Of a DNA stretch of 64,000 nucleotides, positions 21,485 to 34,316 are shown one piece after another (within the stretch, counting starts at the first letter, position 1; every line of letters begins with the position of its first letter). Position numbers and translations under genes: made by a program. The notes beneath the pieces were generated by a model. The model searched no databases. It had not been told where the DNA came from and was given only the letters and a program-made list of their open reading frames with translations. This DNA comes from Batkoa obscura (lineage: Eukaryota > Entomophthoromycota > Entomophthoromycetes > Entomophthorales > Batkoaceae): positions 1,364,001 through 1,428,000 of the forward strand of contig JASVEC010000008.1 of assembly GCA_030770535.1 (NCBI GenBank), given 5' to 3'.

Positions 21485-23613
21485 TATAATAATTTAAAGT
21501 TGACTATTTATTTCTAATAAATTTTTATAGTATTTTAGTTACAAATTATTTCATTTATATATACTCAAGGTCTGTTTTGAACCTTTAAGCTTCTATTATT
21601 AAATACATTAAATTAATAATTTATTCTGTATTCAGGATAAAATTTATTGTCAAAAATTAATACATTTCTATTTATGTAAAACAAATGGGAATAATATAGG
21701 AACAATAAATTGTTTTCGTTTAGGCTATTATTATAGATAATATTCATTTTATGGCTACGATCCATTTGGCAATGAATTTACTATGTAACTAAATAATTGA
21801 TATATTTATATAGCTATTCAATATTTAAATTAGATATTTTACAAAAATTTGATACATTTGATTATGGCTGCTATGCATTTTATATGCCTATTTTAATCTA
21901 TAGCAGTATACTTTACTATTAAAATGCTACTTTAATTATGTTAAAATCCGTGATTGCTTCGATTTATGGGTTTCAATCTATTGAAAAATCACAATTAAGA
22001 AAAATAAAGGATCTTTCTATTGAATTTATTTTATTTTAATTTGCAATTACCAAATAAGAGAAAAATGAAACTTTTAAAACTTATTTTTTGTCATGATTAA
22101 TAAATTTTAATTTCATTTAATATTGAAGTTTCCAGTAGGTTTTAGATAACATGAGCATTTATAAGGCTTTGTATTGATTAGGAGTAGAAGTTCAACATTT
22201 AGAATTAAATTGTCAAATATACTACATAATATAGTAAATTTTGATTATATAATTTGTAATTGCGATCAATAATTATTTTTATTTTATCTTCCAATTTAGA
22301 ATTAAATAATAAAAATTAGGAAAAAAGCTTATAATAGTATTTCAATACATTAATTAACCTAGATACAGGTATACGTGAGCTATCGTTTTTATTAAAATGA
22401 CTATCAATCAATTTAATTTTCAAACTATTTTAGCATCAGTCTTTATAAAAATTCAATAAATTATATCTAAACTTAAAAAGCTCTCCTTTTACTGTAGCTG
22501 ACCTTCTAACATTTGCCCTATTTATATAAAAGCTTTATGTTTGCTATTATCTTAAACTAAAGCTTTTGGGTTAAAAGCTCTTTAAAACACTGTCAAGCTT
22601 GGTATGCTTTTAGCGATGAATACGTATATTAACTTGTATCTTTAAAGATTTAAAGACAATGCTCTAGTTTAAGATGTACTTATTAATATAATTTATATAT
22701 ATTTGATAACCAGTGTTGGTTGTGAAATAAAACAAATACATTATAATTAAATATTTCTAAATCTGATATAGGCTAATTACTATGTTTTGCACTTTAAAAA
22801 TAAGATAAATTCAATATCTATAAAATATTACTTTTATATTTATAATTTCCTGGAACTGTAAAAACAATTTTATTAGTATCATTATCTACTTTAAATTTAG
22901 GTTGAGTTTACTGTCTATTTCAATTTTTACAAACAATCTCTATGCAATTTTCATACCTTTTGGTATAGTATTTTCGATATTTGTTACTATTGATTTGCAT
23001 TTATTTCAGTTAACGGTGTTTTTTGAATAAATGAAGATATTTTATTATGTAGTTATTGTGACTCTCTAAAAAGTTAAATGTTAGCATAAAATAGCTCCTT
23101 TTTACTAAACAAATTAAACTCGTTTATACCTAGTTTAAAGTGATTTCAATTTATATTTTATATTTTTATAGTACAGAATTCAATAAATTATTTAATATTT
23201 AAGTTTCACTATAATGAAAATATATAGCAGCCATAATGATATAGACTTAGCTGTATTTTTTCGAAATGAACATTTCATTAATATCAGATACTTTATATTA
23301 CTTTCTTGTTGCAACACTAATTAGTAATAAGAATGTTAAATGTAATAGCTTGGGTTTGTAATTTTTAGCTTGTAACAATAATGTTGTAGCAAAGTATTAT
23401 CTTCAATAGTCAAAAATGCATAACTTCCAAACATCATGGTAATAAGAATAGGTGAGTTAGAAGGTCACTTTATTTTTTCAATCTTAGCACTCACACTCTG
23501 TATTCCGCAATTCTAATTTAGTTAGTTTTTTATAATGAGTCTAATATGCTTTTTGCTGTTGTTTTTAAGTTACCTATTAAAAATTGTTAATGAATAATTT
23601 ACAATATGAATAC
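21485..23613. other. Intergenic, about 2.1 kb, nothing recognised
   Basis: Between the chitinase start and the GCN1 stop. AT-rich, without long ORFs, tRNAs or obvious repeats. It presumably holds the chitinase regulatory region. Confidence 0.5.
21523..21529 (-). promoter_or_regulatory. TATA-like element of the chitinase gene
   Basis: The minus strand reads CTATAAAAATT, 39 nt before the first ATG and 54 nt before the second. In DNA this AT-rich such a match has modest weight. Confidence 0.35.
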
Positions 23614-26600
23614 TTATAGCTTACCCTTTAACTCTGTTAATATTTCATTCAAATACCCATCTATTAAATCTTTAGAGCTTTGTGACACTTTATCAAGTAC
23701 TTTATCAACTACAGTAGCTAACGAAGCAAGATAATTCATACGAATGGTATCTTCTTCAGCACCTTTGCATCCCGAAATGAGCTCGGTTACCAGTGGATCG
23801 ACTCTTAACAACATACCAATAAGAACATCCAATGCTTTTGATGCTTTACTACGTACTGATTCGGAATAAGTATCTCCCAAACTCTTAATGAATGTTCTTT
23901 GAAGCTGTGGAAGGAAGGGTTTAAGCATAGGTCCAGCTTTGTCTAACATCTTTAACAGGGTGTCTAAAATAGAGGCACGTACACCTGAAGAATAACGCTC
24001 TCCAATAACACGAATCAATGGACCTGTTATTTGAGTTATAGATGGTCTGAGAGCACTTGAACTTGTATAATCCACGAGCTCACCTATAAAATTTAGAAAT
24101 TAAGAAATTAAAAAAATTAAAAAACCAAACCTATGGCAGCGGCAGCTCTTTCTCTAATATCTGAAGTACTATACATTAATCCTTGGAGATATATGGAGAG
24201 GAAAGGCGAGACACCCTAATTTTTGTAAATATATAATGTTATTAAAAATATAATTAACTTACCTTAGGTAAGCAGAAGCCTGGTAAACTGGCATTTGCAG
24301 GAAGTTGTTTACATGCTTTTGAAACGATCTGTCTTAATGGGATCACTAGCTGATCGAGTTCAGATTTATCTAGTGATTTAACAAGGTTCGAAAATGCTTG
24401 TGAGCCATGAGTTAAGATAGGGCCTTCTTTAATGGAATAAAGAGGTACAAGTACACGCATCCATTCAACAACAAATGGTTGCACATTTATATCCTCTTCG
24501 TTAGTCATAAAGAAAGTGGATAATGCTGACAAAGCTTGTATTCTCTTCCATTCCTCTTCTGATGAGACCCATTCAAACAACGTTTCCATCAAAACGTCAA
24601 TACCATTTTGATTTACTTTAGCTAAAAGACTTCCTATAGTTTCTGAGATAGCTTCTATACTATCAATATCATTTTGGTTAGTAGACTCCAATAATGGAAT
24701 TAAAATCGATTTAAGTCTATTATTTAATGAAGAACCACCTTCTTCGATCAAACAAGAAAGAGCCTTTGCATTAAATAACGTAATAGGTGCAACACAGAGG
24801 TGTGCTATAGCAGAAGGTAAAACTAAACCTGGACGCACAGAAACTAAACAACGTAAAGCTTCCAAAGAATTTGGATTGCCCTTGGAAGATAAACCTTTCA
24901 AAAGAGACTCAAGGATGAAATCGACTGCTACTGGGCCAATACTGTTACTTAAGCTAATGAAAGTCTTGGTTGCGGTCTCTCTAACTTCTGAAGATTCATC
25001 ACATAATGCTTTAAGAACAGCATTAGTAGTAATATCCAAGAAATCTTCAGCACCACTTTTGCCAAGGACATTAATAATTTCTGAGAGAGCTAAACATGCA
25101 GATTGACGGACTTCGAATTCATTTGATTCAAATCTTTGGTTAATGATTGGCATGATTTCTTTTAATCCGTTATCTCCTAATTTTCTAACTAAATCGCTGA
25201 GGGAAGCTTTACTCATATGCTCAAGATCAAAATATGGAGAAATGATATAAGTTAAAACTTGTTCCAAGAATATTGGTAAAATTTCTTTCAAAGTACGAGG
25301 TGTGTTCACTACAATCATATGCCAGATGGCGGAAGCAACTTGACGAACCTTTGGAGAGACATCGAAGCGGATAATAAATAGACCTGAAAGAATAAGGTCA
25401 CGGCGTTCTTTACCGAGAGCTTCAAGAAGAGCCTTACGGTTGCCTTCTGAAGAAGCAAGAGCCATATCATTTTCTTCTTGATCCTCTTCATCTTCGTCAT
25501 CTATTTCTACTTTACCGGCAATACCCATAAGCTTGAATAATAAATCTCCCATGAGTTGGGCTGAAGCTTGACGAATACGCCATTTGGGCTCAAAGATACC
25601 ACGTTGTAATTCAGGAAGGAGGAGATCGACCGCTTTATCTGAATAACTTGTAATAATAATTTGGGATGCCCTTAAAGAAGCATCACGTACATACTCAGAC
25701 TCATCTGCAAGCCCATTAATAATTGGAGGAAGAGCGGTATGAAGGTATGGCTTGAAAGCCAAACCAAAGGTGGCTGGAATATAAATGAGTAAAGTAACAA
25801 AACTTTCACGAATGTAGTATTTGGAACTTTTGGTATTTGCAATAATCTCAGGCAATAAACCTTCGAATCGAGTGATATCTAAACCTGCCAAAATTTCGGA
25901 AAGGGCTTGAGCAGCACCAGAGCGATCAATGCTGCTTGATTCAGATTTAAGTACCGCTAATAGCTCACCTATTATATCAGGGAAGTTGATTTCACCTAGT
26001 TTAGACACCATAGCTCCGATGGATTTAGCTGATGTACCACGTGCTTCTGGAACTGGATCAGCAAGGATTTTCTTAAGGTCAGGTATAAGTTCAGGAAGAT
26101 AAGGAACAAGGTCGTTTTGATCAGTAAGGGAAGCCATGTTACCAACGATTTGAGAAGCCTTGCATTTTACATCAGTACTTCTTTCACGTAATCCTCGTTG
26201 TAATACTGGTACAATAAGAGCAAGACAAGGTGCATCTAGATAATGGACAAAAGGTGTTTCCAAAAGAGCTTTAAGGACCATTTGAGTATTTTTATCAGGA
26301 TCAGAAAGTGCTTCCATGATCTTTGGCATAAGAGATCTGATTTCTGGATTATTTATAACATTGGTAAAACTGTTTAAAGCACTATCAGCGGAGTTTTTAA
26401 CTTGATGATGGGAATCATTAAGAACTAAGATAAGATGTGGAACAATGGTAGGTAACGATATGGCAAGTTGCTTTGGAGCACAGAAAGCCATAGAACCCAA
26501 AAGCTCAACTGCACCGCGTTTGGTCCTCCATTGATAATCATCTAAACCTGACAATAAAGTTGGGAGCATCAATTTAACACCATATTCACTTAAATTACTC

Positions 26601-29600
26601 ATAATTACTCTACTAGTATTGAGAGTTGCTCTACGGATATCATCGCTACCATCACTGAAACAAGATAAAAGAAGCGGGAGGATTTGTTTGAAATATGGTT
26701 CAAAGAGACGATTCAATATTTCACTCATGGTTTCAAACGCAAACATAGCACCTTGCTTATGTTCAAGCTTTTTAGCCTGTGCTGCTTCGGAAAGAGTAGT
26801 TAGTATATTGAATTCTTTTATAGCTTTAATCCCTTTCCCTTTAACAAGTCCAGAAAGTCCATATGCCGCTCCTCTTCTTATGGCATATTTTTCGCCATTC
26901 AAACATCTATCTAATAATTCCTTAATCAATTCAGAAGATCTATCAGGAATAAATCGAACCAAAGGTGCTATACAGTTAGCTACAGCATACTGTACACTTT
27001 CAGATGGGATATCAAGGGTTTGGATAAGTCTATCCATAATGATCAAAATTTCTTTCTTCTTATCGCCTAAATCTTTTGCCAAAGTTCCATAAAGAATTAC
27101 TACAGCTTCTTTTATATAATCATGTTTTTCGGATTTACTATCGGGTTGATCAAGGTAATTCTGAAGGATTGGCATTATATTTTTAACTTGTTTAACACCA
27201 TGCGTATTTATTAAAATTAAACATGCATCTAACATAATTTTACGTACTTCTTCATTTAAATCACCTAAAGCTTCTTGATAAATCATAAAATTTAAAAAGC
27301 TTTCAATTAAATCTTGCTTCAGATTCATAGCAATCTTCCCTAAGGCTATACCTAATGAGGTTCTCTTAGCATAAGGATCGGTTTTTTTCAATGATGATTC
27401 GATCAATATTCCAAATTTATCATATTCTGGTACTAAAGGTTTTGAGAATTCAATATACATTAAGTATATATTCTCAAGCATAGAACCAACTTTATCTGTA
27501 TACCTTTGAGATAGATATCCGAAACTATATGCTGCAGTTACTCTAACATGCTCTACTTCATGATCAAGGAAGCTATACATCGTGCTTTCGAAATTATCTG
27601 GTGTTGTTAGTTCATTTCCTTTCCATAAGAAAGAAGCAATCTCGGATTCCCTTTTGTTTATGTTTACATCCTTATCTTCAATATCAAATTGCTCAATAAA
27701 AATGTTTGCCCAAACATTAAATGGAGCTAAATCTATTGGTTCTAATGCTTGAAGACATGCTTTACGTATATTAGATGATTCGTGTAACAAACCATCTACA
27801 AGAGGTTCAATATCTTTATAATCAATATTTAATGCTTGACCTAAAGCCTCTCCAAGAGTTAGCAAATTCTCTAATGCACTATTATAGAGCTTAGGGTGAG
27901 AGGTTATTGTATAAAGTAAGCAAGAAAATATTAATCGCCTTGGGAATGAGTCATTTTCACCTTCAGAGCAGTGATTACCAATGATTTCCAACGCTAAAAG
28001 AAGCTGCTCCATCTCGGAACTTGGTTGATCATCATCATGCCCGACGTCCTTAGCTTGATTCCGTAACTTCTTTGGGCCAAAACCGATACCACCGGAATAA
28101 AGGATCTCAGTAAGTAGAGGTAAAGTATATGTTAAAGCTGAAGTAGAAAGTTTGGATCTACTGCTATACATTTGTAATCTAAACAATAACCTTGATATAA
28201 GCTCGGTTAGAGGTTCACTTTCCCATTCAGATGGTACTTTAATATCATGACTTCTAAGGGTAGCATAGCATATCAATTCTGGGATATCATTCATTTCAGT
28301 GGAACAAACGGATCTTAAACTATACCAGGTATTAACCCCATTTTCTTTGAGGATAAAAGTAGAATTTTGATCCTTAAGCACACTGAATACTTTTTCAATT
28401 AACTCAGAAAGCAAGCTCTCCGAAGCTTGTGGAACGTCATATAAGAACCCTGATATATTCAAACCTTCAACCAAACTTCTAGTCATTGAGAAAGCATTCC
28501 GAATTTTATTTACTAGTGAAGAAACTGTTGAGCGTACATTTGATTCTACTAACAACTGCTTTTTAATAGCCTCTTGTTCTTCTTTAGTGTATTTTACTGG
28601 TTTGTTTTGCCCACTTTTTCTTGCTAATGATTCACGAACTTCCCTATCCCATTTATCCTCTTCATAATTCTTTCTATTACGGTTCTCTGAGACATTATTT
28701 CCTCCTTTATTTAGAATATCTTTGTATAGTGTCCCTTCTGGAGTTTGCCAAATATTTAAATCATCAATAGTGATTGTTGAAATATCACACTCACCAAATA
28801 GTTTAATTGCTTCACTCATAAAAATATTTCCAAACACTGCTGGATTAATAAAAGTCACCATTCTAATAGCTTCAAATACTGCGTTTCTCCAATCCTGAGA
28901 TAAATCGTCAATAAGGTTGCTTAAGATAATTTGTGTGATTTTTTCTGATTTTTCTGTGACAAGACTTTCGATATTTAAATTTGCCTTGGAAATCAAAGTA
29001 ATCCACAAGAAGCTTCCATCTGACGATTTGAGTTTGTCGAAATTAGACAAAATTAATACTTCAATTCCCAAATCTTTATGTTCATCCATGGATATTGAAG
29101 AGAATATATTAACCATTAATTTTCTAATTACCAAGTATTGTGATTTAAGTAAACTACTATCATTTTTCAATTTTGATTCAATCTCTTTTAAGGTTAAACG
29201 AATAAAGTTTGGTGAATGATTTTTTGAAATTTCATTAACCACAGAAAATAACAAATTAATACTATTTTGAGAGGAAACATTTATAGCAACTGATATCAAG
29301 GAACGGGATAAAGCTTCTTGAGTCTCTGGGGAAAAAGTACCATAATTCCCGCAAACAACATTAAAGGCTCTCAAAAACCATTCAATATCCTCATTCGAGA
29401 CAATTTTGCTTAAAACTTTCTCATTGTTGAAGAAGCAAGTCTCGTTTTTCGTTTTAGGGGTTATTGTTTTTAGATCCACGTAATTATGGTTTTCTAAAAT
29501 ATCGTTATATTTGCTTGTGCTTTTAGAATACTCTAGAACGATATAAATGACATATGCCTCTAAAGGAATAGTAGAGGATGCTATGGGTGAAGTTTGGATT

Positions 29601-31115
29601 TTTGCAAAAGCATTTAAAAGAGGGGAAATTAAACTATCAATTATAGTATATGCATTTTCTTTACAGCTTAATACTATTTTTCCTATGGATTTGAAGTGGC
29701 CTTTTCTAATTCCGGGTTTATCTGACTTAATTCCTTTTTCAAAAGCGGTTATCAATGATTTTATCAAATCATTTTCAGAAGGCTTATTATTTAAATACTC
29801 AATAAAAATTACTGTAAAAGATCCGACCAAAGCTTGGAGTCCGTTTTCATTTGACTCTTTTGTTATTAGAGGGATCATTCCTTTAACTAAGTTGGCTGTA
29901 ATAGGAAGACTACTGTTTGAAATAATTAAAGCTGAGCATGACTCATATAATACAACACGATGCTCCAATGAAGCGATTTTTGCTGATACTGCCTTCAATA
30001 ACTTATCACTTGCTGTTTTCAGATTTCCCTCATCTTTAGATTTCTTACAAACTAAATTGAGTAATTTGAAGCTGTTTTGTCGAATAATCGGATTGGAACT
30101 TTGATAAAGTGATAGTATTTGATCAATTAAATTATCAGAAAGAACTGAGCTTAAATCAAATGAAAAATTTCTGAAAAGGGGGATCATAGCTTGAAGAATA
30201 ATTTCTGGAGAACGCAAAATCATCTTATCCATAGGTGGCTTGATTTCACTTCTAAATATCTCTTCATTAACATATCCTTTCAAAAAGTCGCCAAGAGAAT
30301 CACTAGCATAGACTGGAATAGGGGTTTTGGAATTAATTATATTGGTTACATAAGCTTCTAGAATCTGTTTCTTTTGTGCATCAGTAACGTCATCGGCTTT
30401 TCCTTTTAACAAATAGCCAAGAAAAGTAAAATCGCGATAATCTTTAAGTTCTTTTGTTGCCACTGAAAGTAAATAGCCAAAGGAATTACCTAAGGAAACT
30501 AAACCTTTGATTTCTTTCAAAGTATATTGAATCAATCCCTGTTTTACAAATAATGGGTTTGATAAAGAATCAAACAACTTTGAAATAAATTTCAAAAGCT
30601 CCTCGTTCTCTGGTGTTGGTGAAGGCGAACTTTTCCATAAAAGCTTAAAATAATGAATAAACCATACTAACAAACCAAATCTACTGAAAGCTGGGCTTGT
30701 AAGACTAAAAAATATTAATTTTTACTTTCGAAATGCTAGATTAAATTACCATTGGTCATTATCTTTACTTATCTTTAAAACCTTGGTAGCCTCTTTGGTA
30801 ACAATATTTTTGAAATAATTGGCCATCAAAACCGGGTTGGTTTTATAAGCAGTCGTCCAAAAATCCAATACTGCATTTATACTTGGTCTATCAAGGTATC
30901 TAGGATATGTATACAACAATCCTTGAAATGCTCTAGCGGTATCTGGTTCATTTATGCCTTCTAATCTTGCTATACATGTGTTTAGTTTACTCTTTAAATT
31001 TATAATAAAATACAATACTTTTTAGCTCGTTAACATACGATATCCTTAACTTCTCATTTGTTGAAATAAGAGTGTTGAGATCTACTATAAGCTTTTGATC
31101 TATTTTATCAGCCAT
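23614..31115 (-). CDS. GCN1: GCN1, ribosome-associated activator of the GCN2 kinase
   Basis: Five exons inferred: 31115-31039, 30989-30750, 30704-24263, 24215-24131 and 24083-23614; 2437 aa (yeast Gcn1 2672). Gcn1 binds ribosomes and the RWD domain of Gcn2, passing on the uncharged-tRNA signal in amino-acid starvation. Nearly the whole protein is HEAT-type helical repeats. The eEF3-like and Gcn2-binding core is well kept, with RRGAAYGLSGLVKGKGIKA, QWRTKRGAVELLGSMAFCAP, DSHHQVKNSADSALNSF and EARGTSAKSIGAMV. An acidic loop (EIDDEDEEDQEEND) interrupts the repeats. The 2147-codon central exon is unusually long for this window. Intron 1 (31038-30990) ends in GAG, so the first 25 residues are the least certain part. 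Confidence 0.95.
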
Positions 31116-31185
31116 AGTTTATTGAAAAAATAAAGCAAAGGTTGATATATTGAATCCCTTTTATACTATTTTATGAAAATAAAAT

Positions 31186-31218
31186 GACTGCGTAACAAAG
31201 TAATTTTACTACGCAGTC
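31186..31218. promoter_or_regulatory. Inverted repeat in the GCN1 / ATP synthase e divergent promoter
   Basis: GACTGCGTA at 31186-31194 is repeated as TACGCAGTC at 31210-31218, a perfect 9-bp inverted repeat with a 15-bp spacer, midway between two divergent genes (222 bp start to start). It could bind a dimeric factor or form a hairpin; no known motif is assigned. Confidence 0.45.
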
Positions 31219-31337
31219 TTCATCAATTTTTTATTCTATGAAAAAATTCAAGTTGCTAACTAATAAATCCCATAATTTTATATGATTTATAGAAACAAAA
31301 AATAAAGTTTTAGTAAAAAAAGTTAACTTTTATCAAA

Positions 31338-31709
31338 ATGTCAGCAACTGCCCAAAACGCTTTATTAAATGTAAATGATATATAATTAATTTGACAAAAA
31401 TTAATGTAGTTTAGGTCCTTCGTTGGGGTGCCCTTAGTGGTGGTTTATTTTATGGATATAATCGTCATAACTCCTTAGTCAAACTAGAGGCTAAATTACA
31501 AGCTGAAAATGAATATAAGCGTAAGGAAAAATTAATTCATGACGCTAAGGTTGCTTATGCTCAAAAGAAGGCTGCACAAGGTTCATCAGGTATTTAATTT
31601 ATTTAGTAAATATTTAAAAAAAATTAACCTTTTCATAGTTGTTTCTGATCCAGATAGCCCTAACTTTGATCTCGAAAAGTTTTTATTAAGCTTTGAAAAG
31701 ACTAATTAA
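31338..31709 (+). CDS. TIM11: Mitochondrial F1Fo-ATP synthase subunit e
   Basis: Exons 31338-31370, 31415-31589 and 31639-31709; 92 aa, the size of yeast Tim11/Atp21 (96). Subunit e is a single-pass inner-membrane protein that supports ATP synthase dimers and cristae shape. After a short N-terminus comes VLRWGALSGGLFYGYNR, a transmembrane helix with the GxxxG motif (GALSG) used for helix packing. It is followed by a charged helix (LQAENEYKRKEKLIHDAKVA) and a short tail. It shares its promoter with the divergent GCN1 gene. Small size hides it from ORF-length filters; splicing phase and family pattern agree at both introns. Confidence 0.85.
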
Positions 31710-32330
31710 GTTTTGAAATTCCAATAACCATAAAGTTTATTTTAATATAATTATAAAAGTGGGTTTCTTGCTTTATTTAAATATTTAAATGTAATTTCAG
31801 CTTTTTTTATCTTAATGAAAGCACGATTATTATTTTATTCTTATTTTACTATTAAATGAAGTGATTGAGTATAAATGGCGTAAATCAACAATATCAATAT
31901 ATAGTTTAAATAAATAAAATAGATATAGTTTATTGTATATTATTAATATGAGATTTTGTTTTGATCCATTTAGAGATACAATATGTTCTTTAAAATATCG
32001 TATATTTCTGTGGAATAGGACTATGATTTAATTGCCTGTTTGCCAATATCACCATAGTAGAATGTAGTTAATTTACCTCTTTCTAATTTTTTGATATACA
32101 TGTATTGAATTTTTTTAGTTGTTTGGAACAATGAAAGTGATTTAATATACAATTTTTTCTAAAATATTAATATTTGAACATAAAACCTATCAATAAATTC
32201 ACAACTAAATTTCATTTATTTCTATTAAAAATATTATTTAAAATATCTTATCAGTTAACTAAGGCCAACAAAAATACTAAGTTTTATAGCAAAAACTTGC
32301 ATGTAACATTAAGTTTTCTATTATCTATAT
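31710..32330. other. Intergenic between convergent subunit e and RRG9 genes
   Basis: About 620 bp of AT-rich DNA with 3' ends only; nothing else recognised. Confidence 0.5.
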
Positions 32331-33143
32331 TTATAAATTTTCCCAACCAGTTTTAACGCCTTCTAGCGGCATCCTTTTCATTTTACTGCCATCTCTATTG
32401 TTTATTCGTTTTTCTTTCACATTCTTATCTGAACCATCAATTTCTTTAATGCTCTTTAAAAACTCCATTCTTTTTTCTCTCCTTTTGTTTTCTTGGTGTT
32501 CAATAACACTTTGACTTGGTTGAAACTTTGATTTCAGAATCCTCCTTACAGCTTCTGGAGCTATTTTAAATTCTTCGGAAATTTTAAGTAAAGGCCAGTC
32601 ATGTGGTAGCTTTAAATAATTAAATATTAGTTTCTTAATAATAATTACTTGAATACCTCTTTAGCCAAGAACCTTATCCTTTCCATGGCTGTCCTTGATA
32701 TCCTCTTTGTTGGGTTCCATTGTTCGCCACCAAACTTTTTATTTATTTCTTGTTTTCTTAGTTTCCAGTGGGGTATATCTTGATCCTCATCTATGGTTTC
32801 GCTTTTTATATAATCGTCTTGTCTTTCAATCTTAGCCCATTTGTTTTTATTTGTATCCTTCTTTTCCACTTTTTTTACAAATTCTTTCTTTACAGGCTTG
32901 CTTTTATTGTTTATCTTTGTAGATATCCAATCGAGATCTTTAATCTTTATACTACTTGTTAAATCTATGTTGTCTTCATCACCTTGATCTTTTAATAAAG
33001 TGGTATTATTATGAAGCGATGCCACTCTATTAATACTAAAAGTATCCTTGAATTTATAAATAGCCCCAAGCCTCTAGTATAAAGATTTAGTAGTTTATTT
33101 AAATAGTTGAATTATCAAGTACTTTAATTTTATTTAATAACAT
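32331..33143 (-). CDS. RRG9: RRG9/neugrin-like mitochondrial protein
   Basis: Exons 33143-33123, 33073-32657 and 32609-32331; 238 aa. The start was placed at 33143 because the long frame has no in-frame ATG: a seven-codon first exon (MLLNKIK) splices at TACTAG to give a Lys/Arg-rich, acid-poor N-terminus that fits a mitochondrial presequence. The second intron (GTATTC...TTAAAG) joins RFLAKE to LPHDWPLLKISEEFKIAPE, followed by AVRRILKSKF, the hallmark of the Rrg9/neugrin family. The W-N-P segment (GGEQWNPTKRISRTAMERIR) precedes it. Yeast Rrg9 is needed for mitochondrial genome maintenance and human neugrin for 16S rRNA ribonucleoprotein function. The C-terminal tail is basic. Confidence 0.65.
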
Positions 33144-33225
33144 CTAAACAACTTTCTAATTTAAAAAAAATTGTGACTTCTTACCCGATTTGATCCAATA
33201 AAAGCTTTTGTTTTTTTATTCCAAA
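33144..33225. promoter_or_regulatory. 82-bp bidirectional promoter, RRG9 / CDC8
   Basis: Only 82 bp separate the two divergent start codons. The stretch is A/T-rich with a poly(A) tract and one less AT-rich patch (CTTACCCGATTTGATCC) and must hold both 5' UTRs. The RRG9 start is inferred from a short first exon, so the distance depends on that model. Confidence 0.5.
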
Positions 33226-33993
33226 ATGACTTTAAAAAGAGGTTTAATGATAGTGTTTGAAGGATGTGATAGAGCAGGAAAAAGCACGCAGACAGAGTTA
33301 TTAGCTAAATATTTTGCACAAAGGAATTTAGAATGGAAATTAGTAAAGTTTCCAGGTAACGAATACATTTGAATATAAAAAGGTGACTAATTTTAAAAGA
33401 CCGTACAAGCATCAGTGGTAAAATGATCAATAGTTATTTACAAGGTAAAAAAAAGCTCAATGATCAAGCAATACACCTATTGTTTTCAGCCAATAGATGG
33501 GAAGTAATTCATGAGCTAAAAAGTATGCTTGATGATGGAATAAACCTTATAGTGGATCGATATGCATTTTCCGGTGCTGCATTTACAGCAGCTAAAGTAA
33601 GTTCTAATTTTTGTTATTCAATATTTTCGATAAAGTGTTAGGGATTAGACTTAGAATGGTGCAAGGCATGCGATAAAGGCTTGCTTAGTCCAGATTTGAT
33701 CTTTTTTTTAGACATTGATAATGAAACAATGAAAACAAGAAAAGATTTTGGTAACGAAATCTATGAAAAACTTGACTTTCAGATGAGAGTTAGGGAAAAG
33801 TTCGAGCTCATTAAAGAGAGTCATTGGAAGGTACTGTATATGTAGTTATCAAATATATTAATTTTAATTCAAAAAGTTTATTGATGCCAAATTACCTATC
33901 CAAGATGTTCATGAGCATGTGGTAACATCTGTTGAATCAGCCTTGAAAGTGGATAATATACCATGCACTAAATATAACCTTTGGTTAGATTAA
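33226..33993 (+). CDS. CDC8: Thymidylate kinase
   Basis: Exons 33226-33355, 33400-33596, 33642-33830 and 33877-33993; 210 aa, the usual length. It phosphorylates dTMP to dTDP with ATP for DNA synthesis. The P-loop is FEGCDRAGKSTQ, the dTMP-binding segment is VDRYAFSGAAFTAAK, and PDLIFFLDID and EKLDFQMRVREKF mark the later conserved blocks and lid. Two of its three introns end in AAG rather than TAG or CAG (33399 and 33876), yet frame and family similarity require these acceptors. Confidence 0.93.
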
Positions 33994-34316
33994 ATTTAAT
34001 AATTATAATCTATGTGAATACTTTGAGTATTTTAAAAGTAAAAATCAAAGCTATTCGTTTGTCATTTATAATGGCCAAACTTGATATTTTAATATTGCTT
34101 TAATCCTTTAAAGTAGCATACAATTTTATGTATATTAAAACTATATTGAATAATCTAATAACATCTTTAATTAAATATTAACTGTAACCAAATATATCAA
34201 TGATCAAAACTGAAATAAATAATCCTTTAAAATAATTCAAGTTTAACCCTACATAAGACTAAGTGAATTCTGTCAAATAATACTTTAAACGCTCTATTTT
34301 TATTATGACTAATATA
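33994..34316. other. Intergenic between convergent CDC8 and BMT5-like genes
   Basis: About 320 bp, AT-rich 3'-flanking DNA; nothing recognised. Confidence 0.5.

Noticed and set aside
26619-30104. Open frames of 100-185 codons on the plus strand inside GCN1 (26619-27092, 28917-29219, 29547-30104)
   Set aside because: Antisense shadows of the GCN1 coding exon; no start context, family or splice signals of their own.
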